Part shown: positions 13,963 to 25,927 of the stretch, in pieces
Layout of the letters: the number at the start of each line of letters is the position of its first letter
Position numbering within the stretch: position 1 is the first letter of the stretch
Assembly (NCBI RefSeq): GCF_050947335.1
Contig: NW_027473617.1
Coordinates: forward strand, 1 to 64,000
Origin: Megachile rotundata
Lineage: Eukaryota > Arthropoda > Insecta > Hymenoptera > Megachilidae
Direction of reading: 5' to 3'
DNA length: 64,000 bases
The notes under the pieces: model-generated
The model's database searches: none
Seen by the model: only the letters and a program-made list of their open reading frames with translations
Told to the model about the DNA's origin: nothing
Position numbers and translations under genes: made by a program

Positions 13963-15025
13963 AATTAGAGGCTGAATCGTGCGAAAATGAGCATAATTCG
14001 CGCAAAACGAGCAAAATTCGTGCAAAACGTGCAAAATTGTTCATTGTGGTGTTGAATTGTGCTCAGTTACGATAACATAACATGACTAGATAGTACAGAG
14101 TCGAATTACAGCGGATATGTGCGAATTAGAGGCTGAATCGTGCGAAAATGAGCATAATTCGTTCAAAACCAGCAAAATTGTTCATTGTGGTGTTGAATTG
14201 TGCTCAGTTACGATATCTTAACATGACTAGATAGTACAGAGTGGAATTACAGCGGATATGTGCGAATTAGAGGCTGAATCGTGCGAAAATGAGCATAATT
14301 CGTTCAAAACCAGCAAAATTGTTCATTGTGGTGTTGAATTGTGCTCAGCTACGATAACTTAACATGACTAGATAGTACAGAGTCGAATTACAGCGGATAT
14401 GTGCGAATTAGAGGCTGAATCGTGCGAAAATGAGCATAATTCTTTCAAAACCAGCAAAATTGTTCATTGTGGTGTTGAATTGTGCTCAGTTACGATAACT
14501 TAACATGACTAGATAGTACAGAGTCGAATTACAGCGGATATGTGCGAATTAGAGGCTGAATCGTGCGAAAATGAGCATAATTCGTTCAAAAGCAGCAAAA
14601 TTGTTCATTGTGGTGTTGAATTGTGCTCAGTTACGATAACTTAACATGACTAGATAGTACAGAGTCGAATTACAGCGGATATGTGCGAATTAGAGGCTGA
14701 ATCGTGCGAAAATGAGCATAATTCGTGCAAAACGAGCAAAATTGTTCGTTGTGGTGTTGAATTGTGCTCAGATAGGATAACTTAACATAACTAGATAGTA
14801 CAGAGTCGAATTACAGCGGATATGTGCGAATTAGAGGCTGAATCGTGCGAAAATGAGCATAATTCGTTCAAAACCAGCAAAATTGTTCATTGTGGTGTTG
14901 AATTGTGCTCAGTTACGATAACTTAACATGACTAGATAGTACAGAGTCGAATTACAGCGGATATGTGCGAATTAGAGGCTGAATCGTGCGAAAATGAGCA
15001 TAATTCGTTCAAAACCAGCAAAATT

Positions 15026-15029
15026 GTTC
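15026..15029 (+). other. Paralogous empty site of the LTR insertion
   Basis: This GTTC is the position equivalent to the target site at 24491-24494. Diagnostic variants on both sides fix the alignment. 'aaaagcag' at 14588 matches 24053 (offset 9465). 'atgactacat' at 15351 matches 26253, which is offset 9465 plus 1437, the length of the insertion and one target duplication. The surrounding monomer is a normal uninterrupted 141-bp type A. Confidence 0.85.
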
Positions 15030-16399
15030 ATTGTGGTGTTGAATTGTGCTCAGTTACGATAACTTAACATGACTAGATAGTACAGAGTCGAATTAAAGCG
15101 GATATGTGCGAATTAGAGGCTGAATCGTGCGAAAATGAGCATAATTCGTGCAAAACGAGCAAAATTGTTCGTTGTGGTGTTGAATTGTGCTCAGATAGGA
15201 TAACTTAACATAACTAGATAGTACAGAGTCGAATTACAGCGGATATGTGCGAATTAGAGGCTGAATCGTGCGAAAATGAGCATAATTCGTTCAAAACCAG
15301 CAAAATTGTTCATTGTGGTGTTGAATTGTGCTCAGTTACGATAACTTAACATGACTACATAGTACAGAGTCGAATTACAGCGGATATGTGCGAATTAGAG
15401 GCTGAATCGTGCGAAAATGAGCATAATTCGTTCAAAACCAGCAAAATTGTTCATTGTGGTGTCGAATTGTGCTCAGATAGGATAACTTAACATAACTAGA
15501 TAGTACAGAGTCGAATTACAGCGGATATGTGCGAATTAGAGGCTGAATCGTGCGAAAATGAGCATAAATCGTTCAAAACGAGCAAAATTCGTGCAAAACG
15601 AGCAAAATTGCTCATTGTGGTGTTGAATTGTGCTCAGATAGGATAACTTAACATAACTAGATAGTACAGAGTCGAATTACAGCGGATATGAGCGAATTAG
15701 AGGCTGAATCGTGCGAAAATGAGCATAATTCGTTCAAAACCAGCAAAATTGTTCATTGTGGTGTTGAATTGCGCTCAGTTACGATAACGTAACATGTCTA
15801 GATAGTACAGAGTCGAATTACAGCGGATATGTGCGAATTAGAGGCTGAATCGTGCGAAAATGAGCATAATTCGTTCAAAACTAGCAAAATTGTTCATTGT
15901 GGTGTCGGATTGTGCTCAGATAGGATAATTTAACATAACTAGATAGTACAGAGTCGAATTACAGCGGATATGTGCGAATTAGAGGCTGAATCGTTCGAAA
16001 ATGAGCAAAATTCGTTCAAAACGAGCAAAATTGTTCATTGTGGTGTTGAATTGTGCTCAGATAGGATAACTTAACATAACTAGATAGTACAGAGTCGAAT
16101 TACAGCGGATATGTGCGAATTAGAGGCTGAATCGTGCGAAAATGAGCATAATTCGGTCAAAACGAGCAAAATTGTTCATTGCGGTGTTGAATTGTGCTCA
16201 GTTACGATAACTTAACATGACTAGATAGTACAGAGTCGAATTACAGCGGATATGTGCGAATTAGAGGCTGAATCGTGCGAAAATGAGCATAATTCGTTCA
16301 AAACCAGCAAAATTGTTCATTGTGGTGTTGAATTGTGCTCAGTTACGATAACTTAACATGACTAGATAGTACAGAGTCGAATTACAGCGGATATGTGCG

Positions 16400-17668
16400 A
16401 ATTAGAGGCTGAATCGTGCGAAAATGAGCATAATTCGTGCAAATCGAGCAAAATTGTTCGTTGTGGTGTTGAATTGTGCTCAGATAGGATAACTTAACGT
16501 AACTAGATAGTACAGAGTCGAATTACAGCGGATATGTGCGAATTAGAGGCTGAATCGTGCGAAAATGAGCATAATTCGTTCAAAACCAGCAAAATTGTTC
16601 ATTGTGGTGTTGAATTGTGCTCAGTTACGATAACTTAACATGACTAGATAGTACAGAGTCGAATTACAGCGGATATGTGCGAATTAGAGGCTGAATCGTG
16701 CGAAAATGAGCATAATTCGTTCAAAACCAGCAAAATTGTTCATTGTGGTGTTGAATTGTGCTCAGTTACGATAACTTAACATGACTAGATAGTACAGAGT
16801 CGAATTACAGCGGATATGTGCGAATTAGAGGCTGAATCGTGCGAAAATGAGCATAATTCGTGCAAAACGAGCAAAATTGTTCGTTGTGGTGTTGAATTGT
16901 GCTCAGATAGGATAACTTAACATAACTAGATAGTACAGAGTCGAATTACAGCGGATATGTGCGAATTAGAGGCTGAATCGTGCGAAAATGAGCATAATTC
17001 GTTCAAAACCAGCAAAATTGTTCATTGTGGTGTTGAATTGTGCTCAGTTACGATAACTTAACATGACTAGATAGTACAGAGTCGAATTACAGCGGATATG
17101 TGCGAATTAGAGGCTGAATCGTGCGAAAATGAGCATAATTCGTTCAAAACCAGCAAAATTGTTCATTGTGGTGTTGAATTGTGCTCAGTTACGATAACTT
17201 AACATGACTAGATAGTACAGAGTCGAATTACAGCGGATATGTGCGAATTAGAGGCTGAATCGTGCGAAAATGAGCATAATTCGTGCAAAACGAGCAAAAT
17301 TGTTCGTTGTGGTGTTGAATTGTGCTCAGATAGGATAACTTAACATAACTAGATAGTACAGAGTCGAATTACAGCGGATATGTGCGAATTAGAGGCTGAA
17401 TCGTGCGAAAATGAGCATAATTCGTTCAAAACCAGCAAAATTGTTCATTGTGGTGTTGAATTGTGCTCAGTTACGATAACTTAACATGACTAGATAGTAC
17501 AGAGTCGAATTACAGCGGATATGTGCGAATTAGAGGCTGAATCGTGCGAAAATGAGCATAATTCGTTCAAAACCAGCAAAATTGTTCATTGTGGTGTCGA
17601 ATTGTGCTCAGATAGGATAACTTAACATAACTAGATAGTACAGAGTCGAATTACAGCGGATATGTGCG
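16400..17668 (+). repeat. 423-bp trimer higher-order repeat, three copies (B-A-A)
   Basis: The type-B marker 'ttcgttgtgg' occurs at 16457, 16880 and 17303, spacing 423 bp. The first B has the 'gtgcaaatcg' variant as in the 12694 and 21877 blocks. The last monomer (17528-17668) differs from standard A in having 'gtgtcgaatt' and 'cagataggataac'. A 161-bp monomer follows. Confidence 0.88.
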
Positions 17669-20600
17669 AATTAGAGGCTGAATCGTGCGAAAATGAGCAT
17701 AATTCGTTCAAAACGAGCAAAATTCGTGCAAAACGAGCAAAATTGCTCATTGTGGTGTTGAATTGTGCTCAGATAGGATAACTTAACATAACTAGATAGT
17801 ACAGAGTAGAATTACAGCGGATATGTGCGAATTAGAGGCTGAATCGTGAGAAAATGAGCATAATTCGTTCAAAACCAGCAAAATTGTTCATTGTGGTGTT
17901 GAATTGTGCTCAGAGACGATAACTTAACATGACTAGATAGTACAGAGTCGAATTACAGCGGATATGTGCGAATTAGAGGCTGAATCGTGCGAAAATGAGC
18001 ATAATTCGTGCAAAACGAGCAAAATTGTTCGTTGTGGTGTTGAATTGTGCTCAGATAGGATAACTTAACATAACTAGATAGTACAGAGTCGAATTACAGC
18101 GGATATGTGCGAATTAGAGGCTGAATCGTGCGAAAATGAGCATAATTCGTTCAAAACCAGCAAAATTGTTCATTGTGGTGTTGAATTGTGCTCAGATAGG
18201 ATAACTTAACATAACTAGGTAGTACAGAGTCGAATTACAGCGGATATGTGCGAAATAGAGGCTGAATCGTGCGAAAATGAGCATAATTCGTTCGAAACCA
18301 GCAAAATTGTTCATTGTGGTGTCGAATTGTGCTCAGATAGGATAACTTAACATAACTAGATAGTACAGAGTCGAATTACAGCGGATATGTGCGAATTAGA
18401 GGCTGAATCGTGCGAAAATGAGCATAATTCGTTCAAAACGAGCAAAATTCGTGCAAAACGAGCAAAATTGCTCATTGTGGTGTTGAATTGTGCTCAGATA
18501 GGATAACTTAACATAACTAGATAGTACAGAGTCGAATTACAGCGGATATGTGCGAATTAGAGGCTGAATCGTGCGAAAATGAGCATAATTCGTTCAAAAC
18601 CAGCAAAATTGTTCATTGTGGTGTTGAATTGTGCTCAGATAGGATAACTTAACATAACTAGGTAGTACAGAGTCGAATTACAGCGGATATGTGCGAAATA
18701 GAGGCTGAATCGTGCGAAAATGAGCATAATTCGTTCGAAACCAGCAAAATTGTTCATTGTGGTGTCGAATTGTGCTCAGATAGGATAACTTAACATAACT
18801 AGATAGTACAGAGTCGAATTACAGCGGATATGTGCGAATTAGAGGCTGAATCGTGCGAAAATGAGCATAATTCGTTCAAAACGAGCAAAATTCGTGCAAA
18901 ACGAGCAAAATTGCTCATTGTGGTGTTGAATTGTGCTCAGATAGGATAACTTAACATAACTAGATAGTACAGAGTCGAATTACAGCGGATATGTGCGAAT
19001 TAGAGGCTGAATCGTGCGAAAATGAGCATAATTCGTTCAAAACCAGCAAAATTGTTCATTGTGGTGTTGAATTGTGCTCAGTTACGATAACTTAACATGA
19101 CTAGATAGTACAGAGTCGAATTACAGCGGATATGTGCGAATTAGAGGCTGAATCGTGCGAAAATGAGCATAGTTCGTTCAAAACTAGCAAAATTGTTCAT
19201 TGTGGTGTTGAATTGTGCTCAGTTACGATAACTTAACATGACTAGATAGTACAGAGTCGAATTACAGCGGATATGTGCGAATTAGAGGCTGAATCGTGCG
19301 AAAATGAGCATAATTCGTGCAAAACGAGCAAAATTGTTCGTTGTGGTGTTGAATTGTGCTCAGATAGGATAACTTAACATAACTAGATAGTACAGAGTCG
19401 AATTACAGCGGATATGTGCGAATTAGAGGCTGAATCGTGCGAAAATGAGCATAATTCGTTCAAAACCAGCAAAATTGTTCATTGTGGTGTTGAATTGTGC
19501 TCAGTTACGATAACTTAACATGACTAGATAGTACAGAGTCGAATTACAGCGGATATGTGCGAATTAGAGGCTGAATCGTGCGAAAATGAGCATAATTCGT
19601 TCAAAACCTGCAAAATTGTTCATTGTGGTGTCGAATTGTGCTCAGATAGGATAACTTAACATAACTAGATAGTACAGAGTCGAATTACAGCGGATATGTG
19701 CGAATTAGAGGCTGAATCGTGCGAAAATGAGCATAATTCGTTCAAAACGAGCAAAATTCGTGCAAAACGAGCAAAATTGCTCATTGTGGTGTTGAATTGT
19801 GCTCAGATAGGATAACTTAACATAACTAGATAGTACAGAGTAGAATTACAGCGGATATGTGCGAATTAGAGGCTGAATCGTGAGAAAATGAGCATAATTC
19901 GTTCAAAACCAGCAAAATTGTTCATTGTGGTGTTGAATTGTGCTCAGAGACGATAACTTAACATGACTAGATAGTACAGAGTCGAATTACAGCGGATATG
20001 TGCGAATTAGAGGCTGAATCGTGCGAAAATGAGCATAATTCGTGCAAAACGAGCAAAATTGTTCGTTGTGGTGTTGAATTGTGCTCAGATAGGATAACTT
20101 AACATAACTAGATAGTACAGAGTCGAATTACAGCGGATATGTGCGAATTAGAGGCTGAATCGTGCGAAAATGAGCATAATTCGTTCAAAACCAGCAAAAT
20201 TGTTCATTGTGGTGTTGAATTGTGCTCAGATAGGATAACTTAACATAACTAGGTAGTACAGAGTCGAATTACAGCGGATATGTGCGAAATAGAGGCTGAA
20301 TCGTGCGAAAATGAGCATAATTCGTTCGAAACCAGCAAAATTGTTCATTGTGGTGTCGAATTGTGCTCAGATAGGATAACTTAACATAACTAGATAGTAC
20401 AGAGTCGAATTACAGCGGATATGTGCGAATTAGAGGCTGAATCGTGCGAAAATGAGCATAATTCGTTCAAAACGAGCAAAATTCGTGCAAAACGAGCAAA
20501 ATTGCTCATTGTGGTGTTGAATTGTGCTCAGATAGGATAACTTAACATAACTAGATAGTACAGAGTCGAATTACAGCGGATATGTGCGAATTAGAGGCTG

Positions 20601-21150
20601 AATCGTGCGAAAATGAGCATAATTCGTTCAAAACCAGCAAAATTGTTCATTGTGGTGTTGAATTGTGCTCAGATAGGATAACTTAACATAACTAGGTAGT
20701 ACAGAGTCGAATTACAGCGGATATGTGCGAAATAGAGGCTGAATCGTGCGAAAATGAGCATAATTCGTTCGAACCAGCAAAATTGTTCATTGTGGTGTCG
20801 AATTGTGCTCAGATAGGATAACTTAACATAACTAGATAGTACAGAGTCGAATTACAGCGGATATGTGCGAATTAGAGGCTGAATCGTGCGAAAATGAGCA
20901 TAATTCGTTCGAAACCAGCAAAATTGTTCATTGTGGTGTCGAATTGTGCTCAGATAGGATAACTTAACATAACTAGATAGTACAGAGTCGAATTACAGCG
21001 GATATGTGCGAATTAGAGGCTGAATCGTGCGAAAATGAGCATAATTCGTTCAAAACGAGCAAAATTCGTGCAAAACGAGCAAAATTGCTCATTGTGGTGT
21101 TGAATTGTGCTCAGATAGGATAACTTAACATAACTAGATAGTACAGAGTC
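16541..21150 (+). repeat. 4.6-kb segmental duplication, upstream copy
   Basis: From 16541 to about 21150 the order of monomer types and rare variants matches 26577-31187 at an offset of 10036, becoming 10037 after a one-base deletion at about 20770 in this copy ('cgttcgaaccagc'). Shared rare markers include 'aaaacctgc' (about 19607 and 29643) and all 'aggtag'/'gcgaaatagag' monomers. Differences seen by eye: 'actagatag' versus 'actacatag' near 17500, 'gaattac' versus 'gaattgc' near 17812, and two bases near 19171-19190. Divergence is therefore of the order of 0.1-0.2%. Right edge is approximate (within one monomer). Confidence 0.82.
18112..18997 (+). repeat. 443-bp trimer higher-order repeat, two copies
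   Basis: Each copy is 141 + 141 + 161 bp: a monomer ending with 'aactaggtag', a monomer starting 'aaatagagg' with 'cgttcgaaacc' and 'gtgtcgaatt', and a 161-bp monomer. 'ggtag' falls at 18218 and 18661 (443 bp apart). The same trimer reappears at 20146, 28148 and 30182. Confidence 0.9.
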
Positions 21151-21171
21151 GAATTACAGCGGATATGAGCG
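20146..21171 (+). repeat. 443-bp trimer plus expanded 583-bp tetramer
   Basis: The first copy is the standard 443-bp trimer (20146-20588). The second (20589-21171) has an additional 'cgttcgaaacc' monomer and a 140-bp monomer with a one-base deletion ('cgttcgaacc', about 20770). It is the counterpart of 30182-31208, where the same tetramer is intact (584 bp). Confidence 0.87.
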
Positions 21172-21876
21172 AATTAGAGGCTGAATCGTGCGAAAATGAG
21201 CATAATTCGTTCAAAACCAGCAAAATTGTTCATTGTGGTGTTGAATTGCGCTCAGTTACGATAACTTAACATGTCTAGATAGTACAGAGTCGAATTACAG
21301 CGGATATGTGCGAATTAGAGGCTGAATCGTGCGAAAATGAGCATAATTCGTTCAAAACTAGCAAAATTGTTCATTGTGGTGTCGAATTGTGCTCAGATAG
21401 GATAATTTAACATAACTAGATAGTACAGAGTCGAATTACAGCGGATATGTGCGAATTAGAGGCTGAATCGTTCGAAAATGAGCAAAATTCGTTCAAAACG
21501 AGCAAAATTGTTCATTGTGGTGTTGAATTGTGCTCAGATAGGATAACTTAACATAACTAGATAGTACAGAGTCGAATTACAGCGGATATGTGCGAATTAG
21601 AGGCTGAATCGTGCGAAAATGAGCATAATTCGGTCAAAACGAGCAAAATTGTTCATTGTGGTGTTGAATTGTGCTCAGTTACGATAACTTAACATGACTA
21701 GATAGTACAGAGTCGAATTACAGCGGATATGTGCGAATTAGAGGCTGAATCGTGCGAAAATGAGCATAATTCGTTCAAAACCAGCAAAATTGTTCATTGT
21801 GGTGTTGAATTGTGCTCAGTTACGATAACTTAACATGACTAGATAGTACAGAGTCGAATTACAGCGGATATGTGCG

Positions 21877-23145
21877 AATTAGAGGCTGAATCGTGCGAAA
21901 ATGAGCATAATTCGTGCAAATCGAGCAAAATTGTTCGTTGTGGTGTTGAATTGTGCTCAGATAGGATAACTTAACATAACTAGATAGTACAGAGTCGAAT
22001 TACAGCGGATATGTGCGAATTAGAGGCTGAATCGTGCGAAAATGAGCATAATTCGTTCAAAACCAGCAAAATTGTTCATTGTGGTGTTGAATTGTGCTCA
22101 GTTACGATAACTTAACATGACTAGATAGTACAGAGTCGAATTACAGCGGATATGTGCGAATTAGAGGCTGAATCGTGCGAAAATGAGCATAATTCGTTCA
22201 AAAGCAGCAAAATTGTTCATTGTGGTGTTGAATTGTGCTCAGTTACGATAACTTAACATGACTAGATAGTACAGAGTCGAATTACAGCGGATATGTGCGA
22301 ATTAGAGGCTGAATCGTGCGAAAATGAGCATAATTCGTGCAAAACGAGCAAAATTGTTCGTTGTGGTGTTGAATTGTGCTCAGATAGGATAACTTAACAT
22401 AACTAGATAGTACAGAGTCGAATTACAGCGGATATGTGCGAATTAGAGGCTGAATCGTGCGAAAATGAGCATAATTCGTTCAAAACCAGCAAAATTGTTC
22501 ATTGTGGTGTTGAATTGTGCTCAGTTACGATAACTTAACATGACTAGATAGTACAGAGTCGAATTACAGCGGATATGTGCGAATTAGAGGCTGAATCGTG
22601 CGAAAATGAGCATAATTCGTTCAAAACCAGCAAAATTGTTCATTGTGGTGTTGAATTGTGCTCAGTTACGATAACTTAACATGACTAGATAGTACAGAGT
22701 CGAATTACAGCGGATATGTGCGAATTAGAGGCTGAATCGTGCGAAAATGAGCATAATTCGTGCAAAACGAGCAAAATTGTTCGTTGTGGTGTTGAATTGT
22801 GCTCAGATAGGATAACTTAACATAACTAGATAGTACAGAGTCGAATTACAGCGGATATGTGCGAATTAGAGGCTGAATCGTGCGAAAATGAGCATAATTC
22901 GTTCAAAACCAGCAAAATTGTTCATTGTGGTGTTGAATTGTGCTCAGTTACGATAACTTAACATGACTAGATAGTACAGAGTCGAATTACAGCGGATATG
23001 TGCGAATTAGAGGCTGAATCGTGCGAAAATGAGCATAATTCGTTCAAAACCAGCAAAATTGTTCATTGTGGTGTTGAATTGTGCTCAGTTACGATAACTT
23101 AACATGACTAGATAGTACAGAGTCGAATTACAGCGGATATGTGCG
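21877..23145 (+). repeat. 423-bp trimer higher-order repeat, three copies (B-A-A)
   Basis: Nine 141-bp monomers repeating the order found at 12694-13962, with the same 'gtgcaaatcg' and 'aaaagcagc' variants in the first trimer and the same 161-bp 'cgcgcaaaacg' monomer following at 23146. Offset to the upstream block is 9183 bp. Confidence 0.88.
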
Positions 23146-24490
23146 AATTAGAGGCTGAATCGTGCGAAAATGAGCATAATTCGCGCAAAACGAGCAAAAT
23201 TCGTGCAAAACGTGCAAAATTGTTCATTGTGGTGTTGAATTGTGCTCAGTTACGATAACATAACATGACTAGATAGTACAGAGTCGAATTACAGCGGATA
23301 TGTGCGAATTAGAGGCTGAATCGTGCGAAAATGAGCATAATTCGTTCAAAACCAGCAAAATTGTTCATTGTGGTGTTGAATTGTGCTCAGTTACGATATC
23401 TTAACATGACTAGATAGTACAGAGTGGAATTACAGCGGATATGTGCGAATTAGAGGCTGAATCGTGCGAAAATGAGCATAATTCGTTCAAAACCAGCAAA
23501 ATTGTTCATTGTGGTGTTGAATTGTGCTCAGCTACGATAACTTAACATGACTAGATAGTACAGAGTCGAATTACAGCGGATATGTGCGAATTAGAGGCTG
23601 AATCGTGCGAAAATGAGCATAATTCGTTCAAAACCAGCAAAATTGTTCATTGTGGTGTTGAATTGTGCTCAGTTACGATAACTTAACATGACTAGATAGT
23701 ACAGAGTCGAATTACAGCGGATATGTGCGAATTAGAGGCTGAATCGTGCGAAAATGAGCATAATTCGTGCAAATCGAGCAAAATTGTTCGTTGTGGTGTT
23801 GAATTGTGCTCAGATAGGATAACTTAACATAACTAGATAGTACAGAGTCGAATTACAGCGGATATGTGCGAATTAGAGGCTGAATCGTGCGAAAATGAGC
23901 ATAATTCGTTCAAAACCAGCAAAATTGTTCATTGTGGTGTTGAATTGTGCTCAGTTACGATAACTTAACATGACTAGATAGTACAGAGTCGAATTACAGC
24001 GGATATGTGCGAATTAGAGGCTGAATCGTGCGAAAATGAGCATAATTCGTTCAAAAGCAGCAAAATTGTTCATTGTGGTGTTGAATTGTGCTCAGTTACG
24101 ATAACTTAACATGACTAGATAGTACAGAGTCGAATTACAGCGGATATGTGCGAATTAGAGGCTGAATCGTGCGAAAATGAGCATAATTCGTGCAAAACGA
24201 GCAAAATTGTTCGTTGTGGTGTTGAATTGTGCTCAGATAGGATAACTTAACATAACTAGATAGTACAGAGTCGAATTACAGCGGATATGTGCGAATTAGA
24301 GGCTGAATCGTGCGAAAATGAGCATAATTCGTTCAAAACCAGCAAAATTGTTCATTGTGGTGTTGAATTGTGCTCAGTTACGATAACTTAACATGACTAG
24401 ATAGTACAGAGTCGAATTACAGCGGATATGTGCGAATTAGAGGCTGAATCGTGCGAAAATGAGCATAATTCGTTCAAAACCAGCAAAATT

Positions 24491-24494
24491 GTTC
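24491..24494. repeat. Target-site duplication, left (GTTC)
   Basis: The satellite monomer starting at 24435 is intact up to 'gcaaaattgttc' and is then broken by the insertion. GTTC is repeated at 25928-25931, where the same monomer resumes with 'attgtggtg'. Removing the insertion and one GTTC restores a monomer of exactly 141 bp (60 + 81). Confidence 0.93.
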
Positions 24495-24495
24495 T

Positions 24496-24559
24496 GTAAC
24501 GAGGCATATTTTCATTGGGTTGATTGCCTCCCTTTTTTTTTTGGGTTATGCCTCGTTAC
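24496..24559. repeat. 13-bp inverted repeat (hairpin) at the LTR 5' end
   Basis: GTAACGAGGCATA at 24496-24508 is exactly complementary, in inverted order, to TATGCCTCGTTAC at 24547-24559, with a 38-nt T-rich loop. The left arm starts at the second base of the element, so the arm includes the terminal sequence. Its role is unknown. It could fold in DNA or RNA or be a vestige of a nested end. Confidence 0.9.
24533..24542 (+). repeat. Homopolymer T tract
   Basis: Ten consecutive T residues inside the loop of the 5' inverted repeat of the LTR. A hotspot for sequencing length error, so element length may vary by a base or two. Confidence 0.85.
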
Positions 24560-24709
24560 GATGATCCTCCCGAATTGCCAGCCCCACTCCTCCGCCCAAG
24601 CGGACCACCTCGCCGCTGGGGCAAGTATGAGTGAGCGTGTGTGTGTGTTTTTCTTTTCTTTTTCGTGTGTTTTTTTTTATTTTCTATTTATTTCGGACGC
24701 CACCCTTTT

Positions 24710-24730
24710 CCCCCCCTTTTTTTTTTTTTT
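24710..24730 (+). repeat. Homopyrimidine C/T tract
   Basis: A run of seven C followed by fourteen T inside the LTR. It follows a T-rich stretch (24645-24695). These tracts give the phenylalanine- and proline-rich chance translations of this region and argue against a coding sequence. Confidence 0.85.
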
Positions 24731-25678
24731 GGCTGCCTCCAACCAGCACCGAAGGAGCCGTCGTCGTCCCCGGTCGCGGAGGAACCTCTCCCTGAGCGAC
24801 GGAGGCGCGGGATGGGTCCACCGAAGGAGCACCGGCTGTCCGGTCGCGGCGCCACCCCGTCATCCTCCGCGGGGGCGACCGGCAGCCGACCACCGGGAAA
24901 CGCCAGGCCTGGGGACAAGCCACCCCCAACTGCCACCTCGAGAGGGCCCCAGGACCTGGCCACCAAACCCCACCGTGGAATGGCCCATCCTCGACGCCGA
25001 AATCCTCGGGGTGGGGGAAGACCGTGAACCGGGGGAGAAGATCGGGAGAAGCCAGCGAGCCGCCGCGAGAGATAGCCGGATCCTTTCGCGAAAGCCGTTT
25101 CTCTTTTTTTTCTTCCCTATTTCGTGTGTTGTACGTCTCCGTTGTTTTCCGAATCTGAGTGGTGCGTTCCGTTTTTTGTGCTGTTCTTCTCTCTTTTCGT
25201 GTGTGCCTGCGTGGAGTGTGTGTCGCCGCCGCCCCTGTGTGGAATTTTTGGGAGTACACCAGCGCAAAAAGGTAGGAGTCATCTCCGTACCCTGTTTATT
25301 GTTATTCATTTGCGCGTGGGCGAGGGCGATAGGACCCCTGGCCCCAGTGACGAGGACCCTAGAGGCCGCGGACAGTCTACACGACACTGTCCCCTCTAAT
25401 TTAGTTCTTCTTCGTTTCGCTGTATTTTGGTATTTAGGACCAACGTCCCCTTATTGTCCACGACCCCTAAGAGGGCGTGTTCCTTCGCGGGCGAATACCA
25501 CAGCGTTCTTTTTGTATTTCCGATCTTTGTACTCGCGCGTACCGTGAGCCCCCGCGCCGCGAAAGCCTCCCTCGCAACTGGCGAGTCGACCCCTTTTCCT
25601 CGACCGTTGCTTGTAACGCGTGGGGCCCACGCGAATTCATTTTTTCTGTTTTGCTTGAGTGGCCTACTTGGAGGCCCG

Positions 25679-25684
25679 AATAAA
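25679..25684 (+). promoter_or_regulatory. Candidate polyadenylation signal (AATAAA)
   Basis: AATAAA lies about 245 bp before the LTR 3' end, followed by T-rich sequence ('cattttctattgg' and a run of T at about 25727). This fits an R-U5 polyadenylation signal and suggests the element reads on the + strand. TTTATT also occurs near 25294 and 24685, giving AATAAA on the opposite strand, so orientation is not firm. Confidence 0.4.
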
Positions 25685-25927
25685 AGCATTTTCTATTGGA
25701 TACGAACTCGCGGGTCCTTTACTAATTTTTTTTTCTGACCCCCTCTGATTCCCGCTCCCGACAGAGCAGCCGGAAGGGCGATTACTCCGGACGAGTGCAT
25801 TAGCACTGGCGCCCCATTAAAGAAATCGTCCGTGGGTGTGAGCATCGGTGCGTGGAGGGCCGTTTTCCCTAACTGCCCCCACTCCAGGGAACCCCCTTCG
25901 GGCTTTCCCCCCCACCGATCCGTCACA

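Larger units (their letters stand above)
1..24494 (+). repeat. Satellite array, left block ('accagc'-rich 141-bp monomers)
   Basis: Head-to-tail tandem repeat. The monomer begins 'aattagaggctgaatcg' and ends 'cggatatgtgcg'. Monomer starts at 1, 142 and 283 give a 141-bp unit; 868 to 1029 gives a 161-bp unit. The 141-bp monomer at position 1 has 54 G/C bases (38%). All copies share one orientation. Two common types are visible. Type A has 'ttcaaaaccagc' followed by 'cagttacgataac' and 'aacatgac'. Type B has 'gtgcaaaacgagc', 'ttcgttgtgg' and 'cagataggataac'. Divergence between monomers is a few point changes, and the same variants recur at fixed multi-monomer distances, so the array is organised in higher-order repeats. 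No gene is visible. A centromeric or pericentromeric location is inferred from array length only. Confidence 0.98.
24495..25927 (+). mobile_element. Solo LTR of a retrotransposon, probably Ty3/Gypsy-like
   Basis: A 1433-bp insertion begins TGTAACGAGG and ends CCGTCACA, so it has canonical TG...CA ends. The ends form an imperfect terminal inverted repeat (TGTAACG against TGTGACG). A perfect 4-bp target duplication (GTTC) flanks it. There is no reverse transcriptase, protease or integrase motif, no second LTR, and the satellite resumes directly at the 3' end instead of a primer-binding site. That is the structure left when two LTRs recombine and the internal region is lost. A four-base duplication favours Ty3/Gypsy over Copia or BEL/Pao, which usually make five; the family call is inference. 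The body is far richer in G/C and CpG than the satellite and has long pyrimidine runs. Alternatives are a non-autonomous element with very short inverted repeats or a TRIM-like element; the length argues against the latter. Confidence 0.8.

Noticed and set aside
24459..25547. 362-codon open frame on the + strand across the LTR 5' part
   Set aside because: It starts inside a satellite monomer, crosses the insertion junction and is rich in poly-Phe from T tracts. No domain, RT, protease or zinc-knuckle motif is visible.
24641..25926. Several overlapping shorter open frames on both strands of the LTR (e.g. 24684-25259, 24860-25387, 25396-25689 and 25693-25926 minus; 25124-25399 and 25427-25738 plus)
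   Set aside because: They overlap one another in different frames, are Arg/Pro/Ser-rich as expected of G/C-rich noncoding DNA, and show no recognisable family.
24495..25927. DNA transposon with terminal inverted repeats
   Set aside because: Only 6 of the first 7 terminal bases match in inverted orientation and no transposase is visible; TG...CA with a 4-bp duplication fits an LTR better, though not exclusively.
24495..25927. rDNA or tRNA-derived insert (e.g. SINE, R2-type element)
   Set aside because: No A/B box pair, no poly(A) tail at either end and no rRNA similarity recognised; the ends have target duplication and TG...CA.
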